Assembly (NCBI GenBank): GCA_965153455.1
Contig: OZ234501.1
Location: 4,898,001-4,962,000 of the forward strand
DNA: 64,000 bases
Origin: Sphagnum compactum
Taxonomy: Eukaryota > Bryophyta > Sphagnopsida > Sphagnales
Reading direction: 5' to 3'
Shown: piece after piece, positions 1-12,162 of the stretch
Position numbering within the stretch: position 1 is the stretch's first letter
How the letters are laid out: every line of letters starts with the position of its first letter
Notes under the pieces: generated by a model
Database searches by the model: none
The model's input: only the letters and a program-made list of their open reading frames with translations
What the model was told of the DNA's origin: nothing
Program-made: the position numbers and the translations under genes

Positions 1-608
1 GGTTGTTGTGCATTCCCTCATCAAATTTGCCCAACTCTGGGATGTTTCCATGTGTGATGTCAATGTTGCAGTTTGCCTTTGTAAGGTAGATTGATTTTAG
101 ATGTATTTTGACTAATCATCTGGGTTCTAGGGAGATGCCTTCAAGCATTTCAATGGGCTAGTGGAGTGTGTTGATGATACCATCTTCATGAAATGGATCA
201 CAAATTTGAATATTGAAATTGATCACCTAGCTAGCTTTTGAATTGGGGGGCCAACACATTTAGGCAAGGTACAAAGGCCCTACCACTTCTGAAGTTTCTT
301 TTGTTATTCAAGTTGTTTATGCCAAGGCAATGGCGAAAGTGAAATTGCAATGTACATGTGGTCTATCCCCAATATTGGTTGGGCCTTAATTAAATAAAAC
401 TTCCTTTTAGCTACACCTAAATGTGATAAGAAATTTTTATTGTGTGCCCAAAAAAATGGTCCTAAGGAGGTTTGGATTTCATTAGTTTTAAACCTTATTA
501 CCTTGGATATGCAACAGTCTTTATTTGTTTTGACAATGAAAAACAACTCCAAGGGTGCAATGGTTGAATCTCATACTTCAAACCCTTTCATAAGTGTGTG
601 AAAGCAAT
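1..608. other. AT-rich spacer, no gene recognised
   Basis: No reading frame here has recognisable protein motifs. A minus-strand frame at 304-783 is broken by one stop and lies antisense to the hAT-like fragment that follows; I treat it as a shadow. Confidence 0.4.
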
Positions 609-882
609 TGACCACATCCCAATTTGTTGTGCAAAGGATGTTAGAATACATCAAGTTGACTGAATTGCAATTGTGCAAGTTCTTGGCTTTGTGAAAGATG
701 AACATTGTTTCAGTACATTGAGTTTTATGAAAAGCAATTTCTGGAATCAATTGTTTGGAATACATTTGGATGTTGTCATTCAAATGTTTTGCTCAAAATT
801 TCGAAACTTTTGAAATTTTCCTTATGATCAAACTATTGAAGAGTGGAAGGTTGTCCATAGCTAATACGCAATTGATGTTTAA
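609..882 (+). pseudogene. Decayed hAT-like transposase C-terminus
   Basis: From 667 the frame reads AIVQVLGFVKDEHCFSTLSF, then MKSNFWNQL and, after a stop, NFPYDQTIEEWK. This resembles the C-terminal dimerisation region of hAT-type transposases and related plant proteins, where a (C/F)S-x-L-x-F-x-K-S-x-(L/F)-R/W-N-x-L pattern is followed by a conserved tryptophan. The segment just upstream (SQFVVQRMLEYIKLTEL) continues the similarity in another frame, so there is a frameshift near 650. In-frame stops lie at about 661, 811, 859 and 880. No N-terminal or catalytic part was seen. The assignment rests on pattern memory; a C-terminal domain search would settle it. Confidence 0.45.
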
Positions 883-2300
883 TTATTTTTCTTTGATATT
901 GGGAAACAACATTTTTATTTCATAGCTAGGCTAGTGGACAATGGATATGTAGCCATTCTCCTAATGTCTTTTTGGTTTGTCATTTGTTGCAAATTTTGAG
1001 ATTTTTAGTTTAGTTTTGAAATCTTATTGGACTTGCTCTTTTGTATGTTGTAACTTGTGGGATGATGGAACTTTCAGGTCTTGGTGACAATGTTAGTTTA
1101 TGGTGGCTTTTGTTTCTATGATCCTAGTCATTTTTCTTTGAACCTTATTCAATTAAACCCGATATGGAAGTTTTAAAACAAAACTTAAGGATCCTTCTAT
1201 ATTCTTGGCTACCTAGTGGAACCTTTTGTTAGTGATTTTTTTGGCTATATGTAAATTTTTTCAACTTGAAATTTGGCAAATTTGGGCTATTCTTTAATTA
1301 AAACTCCTTTGATTTAGGTCATATATTTTGACCTAAAAAATATATGATTTCAACACATACAAAGGATTTTTTTTGTGAAAGATTTGGCCTTGATTTGTTT
1401 GCCCGAAATTTTTTTAATTGCCAGAGTTCTATAACACGTTCCAGCATGTATCAAAAATATATGAAAGATTCTTGATTTTTTCCACTTTCACATCTGGTCT
1501 ATCTATAGCCAAATTTGGCTAAATTTTCTTGTGTATGATTGCCTGTTTGGCTCCACATTATTAATTATTTTACTTTATTTTATTTTTGTGGCAAATTTTC
1601 ACCACTTGTAAATGGAAACAAAAAAGGGGGAGGTGCGAACTCACAAAAATAAATGTTTTTTTTGGATACAATCCCAAACTTGCCATATTTCGAGGGGGAC
1701 CCAAAAAAATTGAAATATTGCCAGATTTAGACCCTAGGTTTTATCATGTCACCAAAATATAGCAGGGTTTTCAAAAAAATAAATTCTACTTTCCTTTTGA
1801 CCTGTAGCCAAATTTGGCTAAATCCTCTTATTGGATGATCACTAGTCCACCTAATAGCCCTCAGACCTACCTCACAAAATTTATTATTATTAAAAAAATT
1901 AAAAATTAAAAAAAATCAAATAAACAAGCTTCTCCACATAATTTTTTTTTAAATAATAGTAATAATTTGATTTAAAAAAGAAACTTTTTGACACTGTTTA
2001 TAACAATCTATTTGTGCTCAACTTTTTGTTTGGAGAAGAGAAAAGAAGAAGGGGGTGGTGTGTTTTTGGCTGTAAAAAGCTTTTTCTCAGAGCTCAAGAA
2101 TGTGTCCAAACTTTCCTAAGTGAGAGTTGAGAAGAAAGGGATGACAAAAGCTGGTGCCTTGTTGCTGGAAGCTGCTGACACTTGTCTTTGTCTTTGATTT
2201 CCAAACAAGCAAATTTTTCCTTTTATTTTTTGAATGAATCCCAAGAATTTTCTTTCCCAGGCTCCAAGATCCAGCAATCAATCATATCCCTTCTTACAAG
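883..2300. other. AT-rich spacer
   Basis: Homopolymer-rich AT DNA with no gene, RNA or clear repeat recognised. The phrase TAGCCAAATTTGGCTAAAT occurs near 1505 and 1805; both copies contain the palindrome AGCCAAATTTGGCT and probably belong to one dispersed repeat. Confidence 0.5.
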
Positions 2301-3130
2301 CTTCTCAAAAAACTAGCTTCTGTTTTTCTATGGTTTTGTTTCTGTGCTCCTCCCCTCTTCCTTCTTTCCTATGGTTTTTGTTGTTGTTATGATTTCACAA
2401 CTAGGTACCCACCAGCAGCACTAGCACCAGCAGCCCTCCTCCATTTTTTTGTAAGTGCTTCGGGCTACCTGTTGTTTTGGTAAGTGGGTTTGTGAGAAAA
2501 AAGTTTTGCAAATCTGTAAGTAGTGAGTCTAGTGTAGTAGTAGTAGTAGTAGTGTGCACTTTTTTTTTGGTCTTGTGTGCTTCAAAAAAGACCTAAAACT
2601 GGGATGTTTGGAGGAAAACTCTTTCTTCTAAGAATGGGATCTTTTCCAGGAATCTCACTCTTCTTGTTCTTGTTCTTCTTCTAAAGCTGGGATCTTGATT
2701 TTGAGGAAAGGAAAAACTCTGGTATGGTGTTTTTATACAAGAGTTTTTTTTGTGTGGGGTGTTGTTTTGGTCTCTCTGTGTCTCTCTCTGTGTTTGCAGC
2801 ATTGGGTTCTTCCCAGATTCTGCTGGGACACAACTGGAGGGAGGGAGGGAGGGAGGCAGGCAGGGGAGACACACAGACTGACAGACAGAGGGAGGGAGGG
2901 TGGGATGAAAGTTTAGGGTTCGATGATGAAGAGAGAAAGGGAGAAAGTGAATCTCTCTATTGACTCCACTCCACACACACGTAGCTACAAGTGTTTTGAG
3001 GGATGAGAAGATTGTGAACTTTTTTCCAAGTTTGAGGGTTGCACAAAATCTGTAGATAAAAAGTAGTGTACAGCCAAAAGGAAGGAGCAGAGGTGGTGGG
3101 GGGGGGGGGGGGGGGGAGAAGGAGCAGAGG
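2301..3130 (+). promoter_or_regulatory. Presumed promoter and 5' leader of UVR8
   Basis: This stretch runs up to the UVR8 start codon and is far less AT-rich than the DNA before it. It holds a (GTA)n microsatellite at about 2534-2553, CT/TG-rich tracts around 2770-2800, a purine-rich GGGA/GGCA repeat at about 2836-2902, and one ACGT core in CACACACACGTAGC near 2971-2984. The transcription start and a TATA box were not identified. Short plus-strand frames at 2695-2963 could be upstream ORFs if the leader is this long, but nothing shows they are translated. Confidence 0.4.
3098..3116 (+). repeat. 19-base G homopolymer in the UVR8 leader
   Basis: An uninterrupted run of 19 G ends 14 bases before the UVR8 ATG. 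If transcribed it lies in the 5' UTR close to the start codon, where a G-quadruplex could form in the mRNA. The exact length may vary between reads because long homopolymers are error-prone. Confidence 0.85.
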
Positions 3131-6100
3131 ATGGGGGATGCTGAACCATCATCTGAGAATGGATTAGAAGATCAAGTCAAAGATCGTCACATATTGTATG
3201 TCTCAGCAGGTGCCAACCACACTGTTGCACTTCTCTGTACGTACTAAGTACCTCCTTCCTCTCTGTCTCTGACTTTTGACTGACCCATTTCACAATATGT
3301 GTATTTAGAGCTGATGAACAATTCATTCACAGCTCTTGATCCAAACTCTGCATCAATTTGGGGTGCACAATTGGTTGAGGGGGTTTTTTTTTTGGTTTCT
3401 CAGTTCTCAGAATTCTATTATGCTATGGCTGATTTGATGTTGCTGTGTGCCACATACACAGCGGACAATTTGGTGTGCTCATGGGGACGTGGAGAAGATG
3501 GGCAGCTTGGCCATGGGGATGCTGAAGAGCGACATCTACCCACTATAATCAGTGGCCTCTGTGATGCTGAGATCTCATCAATTACATGTGGGTCTGATCA
3601 TACCACAGCATACTCTAACTTGACCAAGACCTTGTACAGCTGGGGCTGGTAAGTGTTGGATTCAGCAAGACCTATGAAATTCTTTATGCTCTTGGCATGT
3701 TGAACTTTGCCCCACTTTGCCTCTCTGGTTGTTGTTGTGTTTTAGGGTTTAGGGTGACTAGGTGAAGGTTCTACCCTTTTGTTCTCTGTTTTGCACAGTA
3801 ACAAGTGAAACATGTATGTATTGCTAATGATTTTGTAATGATTTGTGATTCCTTTCACATCAAGATGATATGAATTTATCACATCTTCTGAATATGTAAA
3901 TTTTGTAACCTATTTTTGGTTCAGGGGAGACTTTGGACGACTGGGACATGGTAACTTGATTGATCTGTTTATACCACATCCAGTAAGAGCACTGAATGGG
4001 CTTGAAATCAAGCACATGGCATGTGGTGACAGCCATTGTATTGTCCTCACTTCAAATGGTGAAGTCCTCAGGTATTGATGAATGAATGTGGATTGGTACT
4101 TCTCTTATGCACTCCACATAAAAAGACTGGGAGGAGGTTGGTTGCCTTTTTTTCTTTTCAGTTGATTCTTCTCTCACTTCAATGGGTTTTGGTGTTTGTA
4201 ATAGCTGATGGCATGCCGGGGCGGGTTTTGTGTTATATAAAGCTGGGGTCGAAATCAAAATGGGCAATTGGGTCTTGGTCACAAGGAGGACTCACTCAGA
4301 CCCTGTAAAGTGCAGGCTCTTGAGGTGCATTTTCCAAGCTTGCCTAATGGGTTACTATTGTGAATGATTTCTAAACATGCTGAACTTCAGGAATTTTTTG
4401 GGGTTTAGGGGAACTGGTACAAAACACACAAGTTGTGCAGAGCTGAATTGGATCCGAGGGGCTCTGTCACCCATCTTAATGGTCCCCAATGTTGACAGTT
4501 ATCACTCTAAATGCTGCCACACACAGGGTAAAGCTGTGAAGATGTTGGCAGCTGGTGCAGAGCACACAGCTGCTGTCACAGAGAGCGGAAAGCTGTACGG
4601 ATGGGGATGGGGTCAGTATGGAAACCTGGGTTTAGGTGACCGCCGTGACCAAATGGTTCCTGTTGAAGTTGTTGCAGTTAATGTAAGCCACAACCCATTC
4701 ATGTTCATGTATGCCTCTCTCTTTTGTGCATTTTGCTTCAATATAGCTAGTCTTTTATCACGTTCAATCCTGAAGGTTTGATTGGAGTGTTCATGATCTG
4801 CATTCCATTAAGAGGTCGTAAAGAGAGAGAGAGAGAGCCATGCCTGAAAGGTGAAATGGAAGCATTCAATGCAGAGGGAGAAAATCAAAATGGTGGCATG
4901 TGGATGGCGACACACAATAACAGTGGCAGAGTCAGGAAATCTGTATACATTTGGGTGGAGCAAGTATGGCCAATTGGGCCATGGGAACTTCCAAGATCAT
5001 CTTGTTCCACATCAAGTTCATGCCCTAAGAAACAAGAAAATTCGAAGTGTGCGTGTTCCACTGCCCCATTGTTCATTCTTCTATGTATTTTTCTTCTTTT
5101 GTTCGATCTGGTCATTATCAGACATCAATCACATGAAGAAGGAACAAAGAAAAGGTATTTGTCATGTATAACTCAAAGAGTTATGGGCCTCAAATCTCTT
5201 CACAGATTGCTGGAGGCTGGCGGCATACAGTTGCTTTGGACGAAGATGGCCAAATGTATGGATGGGGCTGGAACAAGGTCATATCAAATCAATCACGTAC
5301 TCAAATGCATCGTCTCCCCTTTGTAAACTGTATGTAAATTGTGGGCAAGCATAGTGAGTGTGACAAGGTTGACAGATGGCTCTGGTACTTTGTTGCAGTT
5401 TGGACAAGTTGGTGTGAGTAATACAGAAGATCAAAATTATCCCCAAATTGTGAAGGGTCTTGCAGATCAGGTAACTTTCAAAACCATACTTTCCGGGTAC
5501 CACCTTGTGTTGAGGTAGAATTTCTTGTGTTTTTTAATCGGCCAAACTCTTTTCCCTTAACTGTTGCACTCCAGAAAAATTGAAGAAAATACGTAATACT
5601 TGCCTGAGTTTATCACACATGCAGAGAGTTACACAAGTGTCATGTGGATGGCGACATACAGTGGCACTTACAGATAGAGGCAATATTTACAGCTGGGGAC
5701 GGGGCACCAGTGGCCAATTAGGGCATGGGGATGCAGTTGACAGGTACCTTATTTTGTTCTCAGGATTGTGGCAATTTTGCAATGTTTGATTTGGTGCAAA
5801 TGATCAGCCCACATGATTTTTAATGGATATCTCATTGACTTGTCATGGCAACTTTCATTAATGGGTTTGTTCATTGCTTGCTCATTCATTGGTGTGCACA
5901 AAGATAGTAGAGTTGGGAATGCAAGGAAACCCACCCTGAAGAGAAAATGGCTGTTGAGGGTTAAGATGCTCTACTTCAAGCAAAGATCAGTCTTGGCAAC
6001 TGAGATTTTGTCATGGCTCTTCAGTTTAGGGTTGAAGCGAAGTTGTCACCTGTGCTAAGATTGTGTCCAGTGATAGTGTAAATGGATTTCCGCATCTTAA

Positions 6101-6800
6101 GTGATCATGTGGAAGTATGTGATTTTGTGCAGAAATGAACCAAAGAGAATAGAGTTACTGAGTGTGGATGGACTTGCTTGTTGGCAAATTGAGTGCTCAC
6201 AACCAGATAATGCCACAGGTAAACCTTTCAACAGTCTCATGGCAGGCAACATTTGGCATTGTAATAATACTTTCAAACTTTAGCTTCATCTGGGGACCTA
6301 AATTTTGTTTAAAAACAATTTAAAGAAAGAAAAAGAAAAGTATGTGAGGTTTCAGGGTGGGGTGCAGCTGTGCACTGGATACCACCATCCACCAGATATG
6401 CCATTGTGCCAGACAAGACATTGGGTTTGTATTCTAGGCAACGGCACCAAACTGCAGATGTATAAATCACCCCCAACACCTCTATCTTCTGAAAACCCTG
6501 GAAATTGGTAAGGATGGATCACCAAGAGAACAATCAACTTTGAATTCGGTCTGTAGAAAGTGTGTGGCCACATGAGAATTACCTATGAGCTTGCAGTTAT
6601 TATTGCTGTCTTATAACATGCTTTACGAGAGGTTTGGGTGACTGAGTTTACACATCTGCCAGTTTGCATTTGACTCAGGAGGAAGATTCTCGTCTGTTCC
6701 GAGTACAGATGATCAAGTTGCAGCTACAAGAATTCCAGCTTGTGATGATGTGGAGCCAAACAAGATGCTTATCGGAGTATGCAAAAAGACTCAACCATAA
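3131..6800 (+). CDS. UVR8: UVR8, UV-B photoreceptor (RCC1-type seven-bladed propeller)
   Basis: Twelve exons: 3131-3236, 3462-3648, 3925-4071, 4243-4324, 4527-4682, 4875-5048, 5206-5277, 5399-5470, 5625-5743, 6133-6218, 6356-6424 and 6679-6800. All introns are GT..AG, phases are consistent, and the product is 463 aa (Arabidopsis UVR8 is 440 aa). RCC1 repeats fill about residues 20-395. The three GWRHT motifs that carry the UV-B-sensing tryptophans are intact: W237, W289 and W341, each offset +4 from Arabidopsis W233, W285 and W337. Dimer-interface residues are kept at the same offset: D100, D111, R150, R290, R342 and R358. The C-terminal tail contains a VP motif (V430-P431, in FSSVPSTDD), the element that binds COP1 in the known protein. 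Established role: the homodimer separates on UV-B absorption and represses COP1, activating HY5-dependent responses. The start ATG heads a short acidic leader before LYVSAGANHTVALL. The last exon is the most divergent part. Confidence 0.95.
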
Positions 6801-8736
6801 TCAAGATGCACATATACAACTCCTGTATTTCAAGTAGAAAAAGAGCTAAGAGGTAGTAAACCGCGCAGGCAAAGTGTCCCTCATTTGTGTGATGGTTAAA
6901 AAAAAGGGGCAGCAGATACACCTATTTCAAGTTATTTGTTTCCTATGAGAAACATACTATTTCATGCATGGTTGCAGAGCAGGTATGGTGATGAAGATGT
7001 TGCATTCAGCATTCAGTGATGCACCAGTGATTCTTGTTGCTATGTTTAGCACGCTGGGAAATGGGTTCTTGATAAGGAATTCAGACTTCATAAGACTTGT
7101 TTTGTTTCTTTCCAAGTTGGCTTTCTCTTCATCAATTGAGCTCTACCTCACAGTGCTTGCAGTTTGTTTTGCAAAGTCACATCGATGGGTATCCTGTCTA
7201 GTATATTGCATGTCATTGATTTAGGTTTTCTGGCCTTGTTTCAGTCATCAAAACCTCTGACAAGATTTGTAGTGTATTTGGAGGAATACCTAGCAAGCTA
7301 AAAAAAACCCCCATGGGTCATTTAAGAAAACGTTTTGCAAAATGCCATATGTTGTTTTTCCATGATAGCTTTTTGCTCATGGGTATTCTGGTTTGTAAAG
7401 CATGAGGCCAATGCTATCATGAGCTTAAACAGATGTAGATCACAAGGCATAGGTGGGGGAGGGTCCTTTGTTTTAACACCTACTCCTTGAATGTCAGATC
7501 TTGCACCTACAAGTAGGTATAAGTTCCGTAAATTTACCCTACCATCTTGGCAGTTTTGACTCTAGTTATATTATTTTCAGACGTGGAAAATTTAACGTTA
7601 AAAAGATGTTAAATGTCATGTGAAGGAACATATTGCATTTTCAAGAATTTTTAATTGTCAAAATAGAGTTTTCAAAATTTGATTAATCATTTGATATTCT
7701 CTTTTCTAATAGGGGATATTTATGGAGATGAAGTGTCCTCCAAATAACACTGAGTGGAGGCATAAGGACATGCCTGGATGTTGTAGAGAGAATTGCAAAA
7801 TGAGTTGCTGTGAGTAAATCTGTGGCTATGGGTGTTGATAGATGTGGCGGGTTAGTAGATGAAGGTGTACAGGCTGAGGCAGACAATAACGCCTTGGCAC
7901 CTTCCACACTAATTATGATACTTCGCAAAATGTTGCAATTTTCAAAAAACCATTTTTTGAAACGACAATTTTTTTGATCATGAATATAGAAATTTTTTTG
8001 GAATATATTGAATCATTATATTTTCAAACTTTGTTAATTATTCAACAGAAGTGTGTTAAAAGCTGGCCCTGTACTTGGTACCTATCATAACCTCCTACTT
8101 GGGTTAAGTATAATAAGTATGACATTGGTCTGGGTTGCATCACATTTTCTTTACTTTCAAAAACTCTTTCAAAAACTGTGGAAAAACTCTCCATGTGGAC
8201 AACAACATACACATAGTTTTAAGCCTACAGATCCTATCTCAAAAAAATGTACACACATTCCCATGTAAATGCTTCACTAAAATACCTTCTCATTTCAGTA
8301 ACCTGTCTGACAATCTTTTTGTATGGTTGAAGGTTTTGGGTTTTGCATTTCCACTGCGAACAGGATAGACATAGCATACGAAGTATAAAGTTGACAGGTT
8401 TTGGAATTAGTTCTTGTGCTTGTGCACACCCTCCAACCACACACGAAAAAATGGTAAAATGATTTCCCAAGTGAAAATTGAAATGCAAATCAACAAATGC
8501 CACAGAGATAATCAGCAGATGTGCATACAGACATTGCACTGAAGGATGACACATTGGGATGAATGGCAGATATATGTCTGTACAGAGAGTTACAGGCCCA
8601 CTAAAGAGCCTCAATACTTGGAATTACATAAGGGTGTGACATTAAACCACCAAAGAACTGGAAAAAGAAAAAGGGAAGGAACTGTGTGCACTCTCTTAAA
8701 CTACCACTGAACAGGTTTCAAAGGGTTGATTGATGT
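6801..8736. other. 3' UTRs of UVR8 and LHCA1 plus spacer
   Basis: The two genes converge here. The first few hundred bases after 6800 should be UVR8 3' UTR, and roughly 8450-8736 the LHCA1 3' UTR; no polyadenylation site was pinned down. Short frames at 6964-7224, 7683-7928 and 8053-8614 have no recognisable motifs. Confidence 0.5.
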
Positions 8737-9959
8737 CTAGAGAATTGACCGTGGGATGAGAATGTTGGAAATGTTGTTGTGCCATGGGTCAGCCAAGTGG
8801 GAGGCCAAATTTTCAAGAGGACCTGTTCCAGGGTATGCAATTGCCTGTACCACGAAACCAACAAAAGCCAAAAGAGCCAGACGACCTGCAGCAACCACAT
8901 AGACAACTAACCAAGTCAGCCAAAATACACCCATTACTACTAATACTACTCAACTAACCAAGTCCCTGAAAAACAGGGTAGAACCAATAATAACAAACAA
9001 CCACATTTAGAAACTGAGTAAACCCATACCATTCTTGATTTCCTTCAGCTTGTACTCCTCGAAGCTGGCAGGGTTTTTGGAGAAGCCCAAAGGATCAAAA
9101 GCACCACCTGGATACTTCCTCTTCTCAGTATCGGGTTCATCATTCCTCTTAGCCTCTACAAAGGCGATGGCAAAAGCTTCAACAGCCAAGATGATGGGCA
9201 GGGTACCCCATGGTACAGGTTGGCCCAAGTATGTCGCCTGCCCATTAGGCACTGCTGCCCACTTCTGTGCACTCACCCAGTTGCCCAACCCCAATGCCTC
9301 TGGCAACAATACTCCAGGCTGCCACCAATATTATCCTTAAAAAGCAGGTCAGATACATAAATGATCACCAAACAAACCAGAACTTCCAACACCCACGTTG
9401 ACGAATGTAACAATATATACAAGTTGATCAACATTGCATTCCAACTACTTTCTGTGTGGGAATGACTGAAGTCCAAATAGAACAACCCTAATAAGGGCAG
9501 GCAACAGTCTATATTGAACAAAAGACTTACGATAGCGAGCATGGCCCAGCGGCAGTGGATGAGCTCAGATTCCTTGTACCGTTCAAGATTTTCCGGCACC
9601 TCACCCAGACCCAATGGATCAAACCCAAAATCTCTGCACAGTTTTTTGCCAGATTACACATTGTGCGCATGTGAAGATGAACCCCAAAGAAAAGAACCCA
9701 AAAAAAAAAAAAAAGCAGCAGCAGCAGAGTGTACTACTGACCCGGGTGCAGAGCCATCGAGGTATGAGGGTCGGGGCTGTCCGGGCAACCATTGGGCTGC
9801 CATGCTCACACGACTCCCATTGCTACATCCCAACCTCCTTCCACCCGACGCTGCACTACTACTACTACTACTACTACTTCCAACATAGAATCTGGATGTT
9901 TGTGCTCCGCCCACAATTGCTGCAGCTGCCACTCGGGTACATGCCATTGGTGTTGCCAT
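8737..9959 (-). CDS. LHCA1: LHCA1, photosystem I chlorophyll a/b-binding antenna protein
   Basis: Four exons on the minus strand, in reading order: 9959-9742, 9633-9531, 9318-9030 and 8885-8737. Introns are GT..AG, phases fit, and the product is 252 aa (Arabidopsis Lhca1 is 241). Residues 1 to about 52 form a chloroplast transit peptide with an eight-serine run (S28-S35). The mature protein begins near [20 protein letters not shown]. Helix B carries ELIHCRWAM, with E96, H99 and R101 as chlorophyll-binding and ion-pair residues. Helix A carries EIKNGR (E200, N203, R205) and Q217, and the end has LADPWHNN. H99 at the chlorophyll 603 position is the Lhca1/Lhca2 pattern; Lhca3 and Lhca4 have Asn there, which gives their red-shifted chlorophylls. 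The long near-identity to Lhca1 around [19 protein letters not shown] makes this paralogue call firm. The protein belongs to the LHCI belt of photosystem I in the thylakoid membrane. Confidence 0.95.
9855..9878 (+). repeat. (ACT)8 microsatellite coding the LHCA1 poly-Ser run
   Basis: Eight ACT triplets on + read as eight AGT (Ser) codons on -, placing S28-S35 in the transit peptide. Length changes would stay in frame and alter only the cleaved peptide. Confidence 0.9.
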
Positions 9960-10042
9960 TGTGCTATAATAGAATCACAAGTGCGGGTTTCAGTTGCGCG
10001 TTTCCTGTTCTTCAGGGTGCGCGAGCGAGCCAGCGAGAGGGT

Positions 10043-10145
10043 AGGGTTTAGGGTTTAGGGCAGAAACGGGATAAGTCTGCAATCGCAGTGGCGGTCGTGA
10101 TTGGCCCTTCCGGCGCTCTCTGGATTGACGTCCCGAATCACGTCC
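10043..10145 (-). promoter_or_regulatory. LHCA1 upstream motifs: telo-box, I-box-like, CCAAT, ACGT cores
   Basis: Upstream of the minus-strand LHCA1 ATG (9959) are AGGGTTTAGGGTTTAGGG at 10043-10060 (telo-box, CCCTAAA on the gene strand), GATAAG at 10070-10075 (I-box core), CCAAT on the gene strand at 10100-10104, and two ACGT cores in TGACGTCC (10126-10133) and TCACGTCC (10138-10145). I-box, CCAAT and ACGT elements are common in light-regulated plant promoters. TATATG on the gene strand near 10221-10226 is a weak TATA candidate. Confidence 0.5.
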
Positions 10146-12162
10146 TGAACCATGTCCCGATCGAGGAACCAGATGAGGGCTCTCGATCTCACCGTTCGAT
10201 TCAAGCGCATCTGAGCCGTGCATATAAGTCAGTGAGTACCTACTACGTATACGTGTACTACACCAGGGGCTGGGCGGGTTATTTGATTTCCCAAAGAACC
10301 GCCGGTTCTAGTTCTTCCTCGAATCAAAGAGCCCACCTGGTCTCCGGTTGTTTACAAAACCCCTTAAAAGAACCTGCAGTTTTCATGAAAGAACCAGTGA
10401 ACAATTGACAGTTTTCTGGCAATTTTTTTAAGGACCATGGGTACATACCAGAATCCAGTCTTTGAGATTATTTTTCTTGAAAACCGTGGTTATGAATCCT
10501 ACTAAGAACCGTCCAGATGGCTGGCTGAGGCCAATCATTGTTTCTAATAACCGCTCGACACTGTGGTAGGGGTAAGGAGGCTGGTATCCGAACAAGAGCC
10601 GGTGTCTGAACACCCTTACCAAGTAGATGAAACAAACCCCCCATTGGCATACTCCCATTTTGTGACCATTGTTCAGCAAGGGACCTATGACCAAATGTTC
10701 AGTCTTGAGGTAGGTTTTGTGTTTGGAAATCTTGGCTTCTAGGTTTGGTGATGGCTATGAATGACAACCCAAATACAAGATTGTTGTCCTACCATTGCCT
10801 GTGTTATGTTTGGTCATGGGTGTCAACTAGAACTCTCTTGTGCACACAATTGAAGGGTAGGGTGGGTGAGTCGGAGGGAATGGAGTTTTGGGTATTTGGT
10901 TATAGGATGTTTTTGGATCATTTTTTAAAATTGTTCAAAGAAGAGGCGAAGCAAGTGTTTGGTCATCAGAATTTTTTTGGCCAATTCAAGAATGGCAACG
11001 TTTGGTTATAAGTTGGTTTTGGTCCAATCCTGAAAAAAGTTTGAAAGTAATGGCCAAGGCACCATGTGGTTATAGAGGACCTTTAGTCCAATGTTTAGAT
11101 AAGTTGCATGGGGAAAAAGAAAAACTCAACATTTGGCTTGGGCAACCCCGCTCAAAACATTCCATCAATCAAAGTATGTATTCCATACCAAGTAGAGTAG
11201 AAAATGAGTTGCATGAGTTATTAGAGCTCTCATTCCTAGTGTAATTTTATTTGAGGAATAGAAGAGTAAAACCTCCAATTCCTATAGTTAAGGTAGAGCA
11301 AGTAGAGGATGAGTTGTAAAAACCAACTTTAGATGTGAAAGTATAGTAAATAGAACAAGGAAATGGATATGTGAAAGTAAGATCAGCAACAAAAAAAATC
11401 AAATTAGGTTATAGTTGTGAACATAAAACAAGTAAAAAAAGAAAGTGGATCTAGGAGAGTTGGGGTAGACCTGCAGATTTAGATTGTATTTCAATTGTGA
11501 AAGTAGACCAAATAGAAGAAGCAAGCAAATTTGTGAGAATAGGGGCAAACTTGTAAATCTCAAATCATATTCCGATTGTGAAAGTATAACAAGTATAAGA
11601 AGGAAGTAGATATGTACAAAGGAAGGGTGACTTGCAAAATTTAAATTTGAAAAATGATGTAAGGATTAGGGTCATAAAGAAACTTTATTGCCAAAAGTTC
11701 AAGAAATATATTTATTACCATTGGATCCAAATGTCGATCCCCAAAAGTTACAAAGCAGCAACAATGAAGAAAGGTAAATATCAGCTAGTTCGCACGAATC
11801 ACACTCTACAATTCATCAATAGCTTGCATAAACACATCTGATGTCAACCTAGAATGGGATGGATTTTCTTATTTTCATACTTTGATAACCTCATCTACAA
11901 AATTAGAATCTTATGCACTTGAAACCTATCTTGACTTGACAAACTTCCTATTTTTTGGTTTTTGTTTAAGAAATAGAAAGGCATACCTCTAGTGGGCCCA
12001 AACTTGTTGCAAATTTGGGCCAAAGGGAGCTAGACCATCATGATTTTCAATGTACCTTGTAGGCGATGCAATGTTGTGATAGACCAAGCAACTTTAGACA
12101 AGGAGAATGTGCCCCCATAGCCTGCATTAGAGACAAGGCAGCCACGTCAAGTAGTTAACAAG
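10146..12162. other. Spacer upstream of LHCA1
   Basis: The first 150 bases are moderately GC-rich and probably still promoter. CAAAGAACCGCCGGTTCT (10292-10309) contains the near-palindrome AGAACCGCCGGTTCT and shares AAAGAACCGCC with a repeat at 53.5 kb. After 10.7 kb the DNA is AT-rich. Frames at 10745-11011 and 11002-11244 overlap and look once-coding in composition, but I recognise no domain. Confidence 0.4.

Noticed and set aside
4778-5326. 182-aa frame inside UVR8
   Set aside because: It is a shifted frame crossing UVR8 exons 6-7 and their introns; the UVR8 frame with GWRHT motifs is the real one.
9514-10058. Plus-strand frames of 88-145 aa
   Set aside because: They are antisense to LHCA1 exons 1-2 and its leader, and arise from the (ACT)8 and GC-rich coding sequence.
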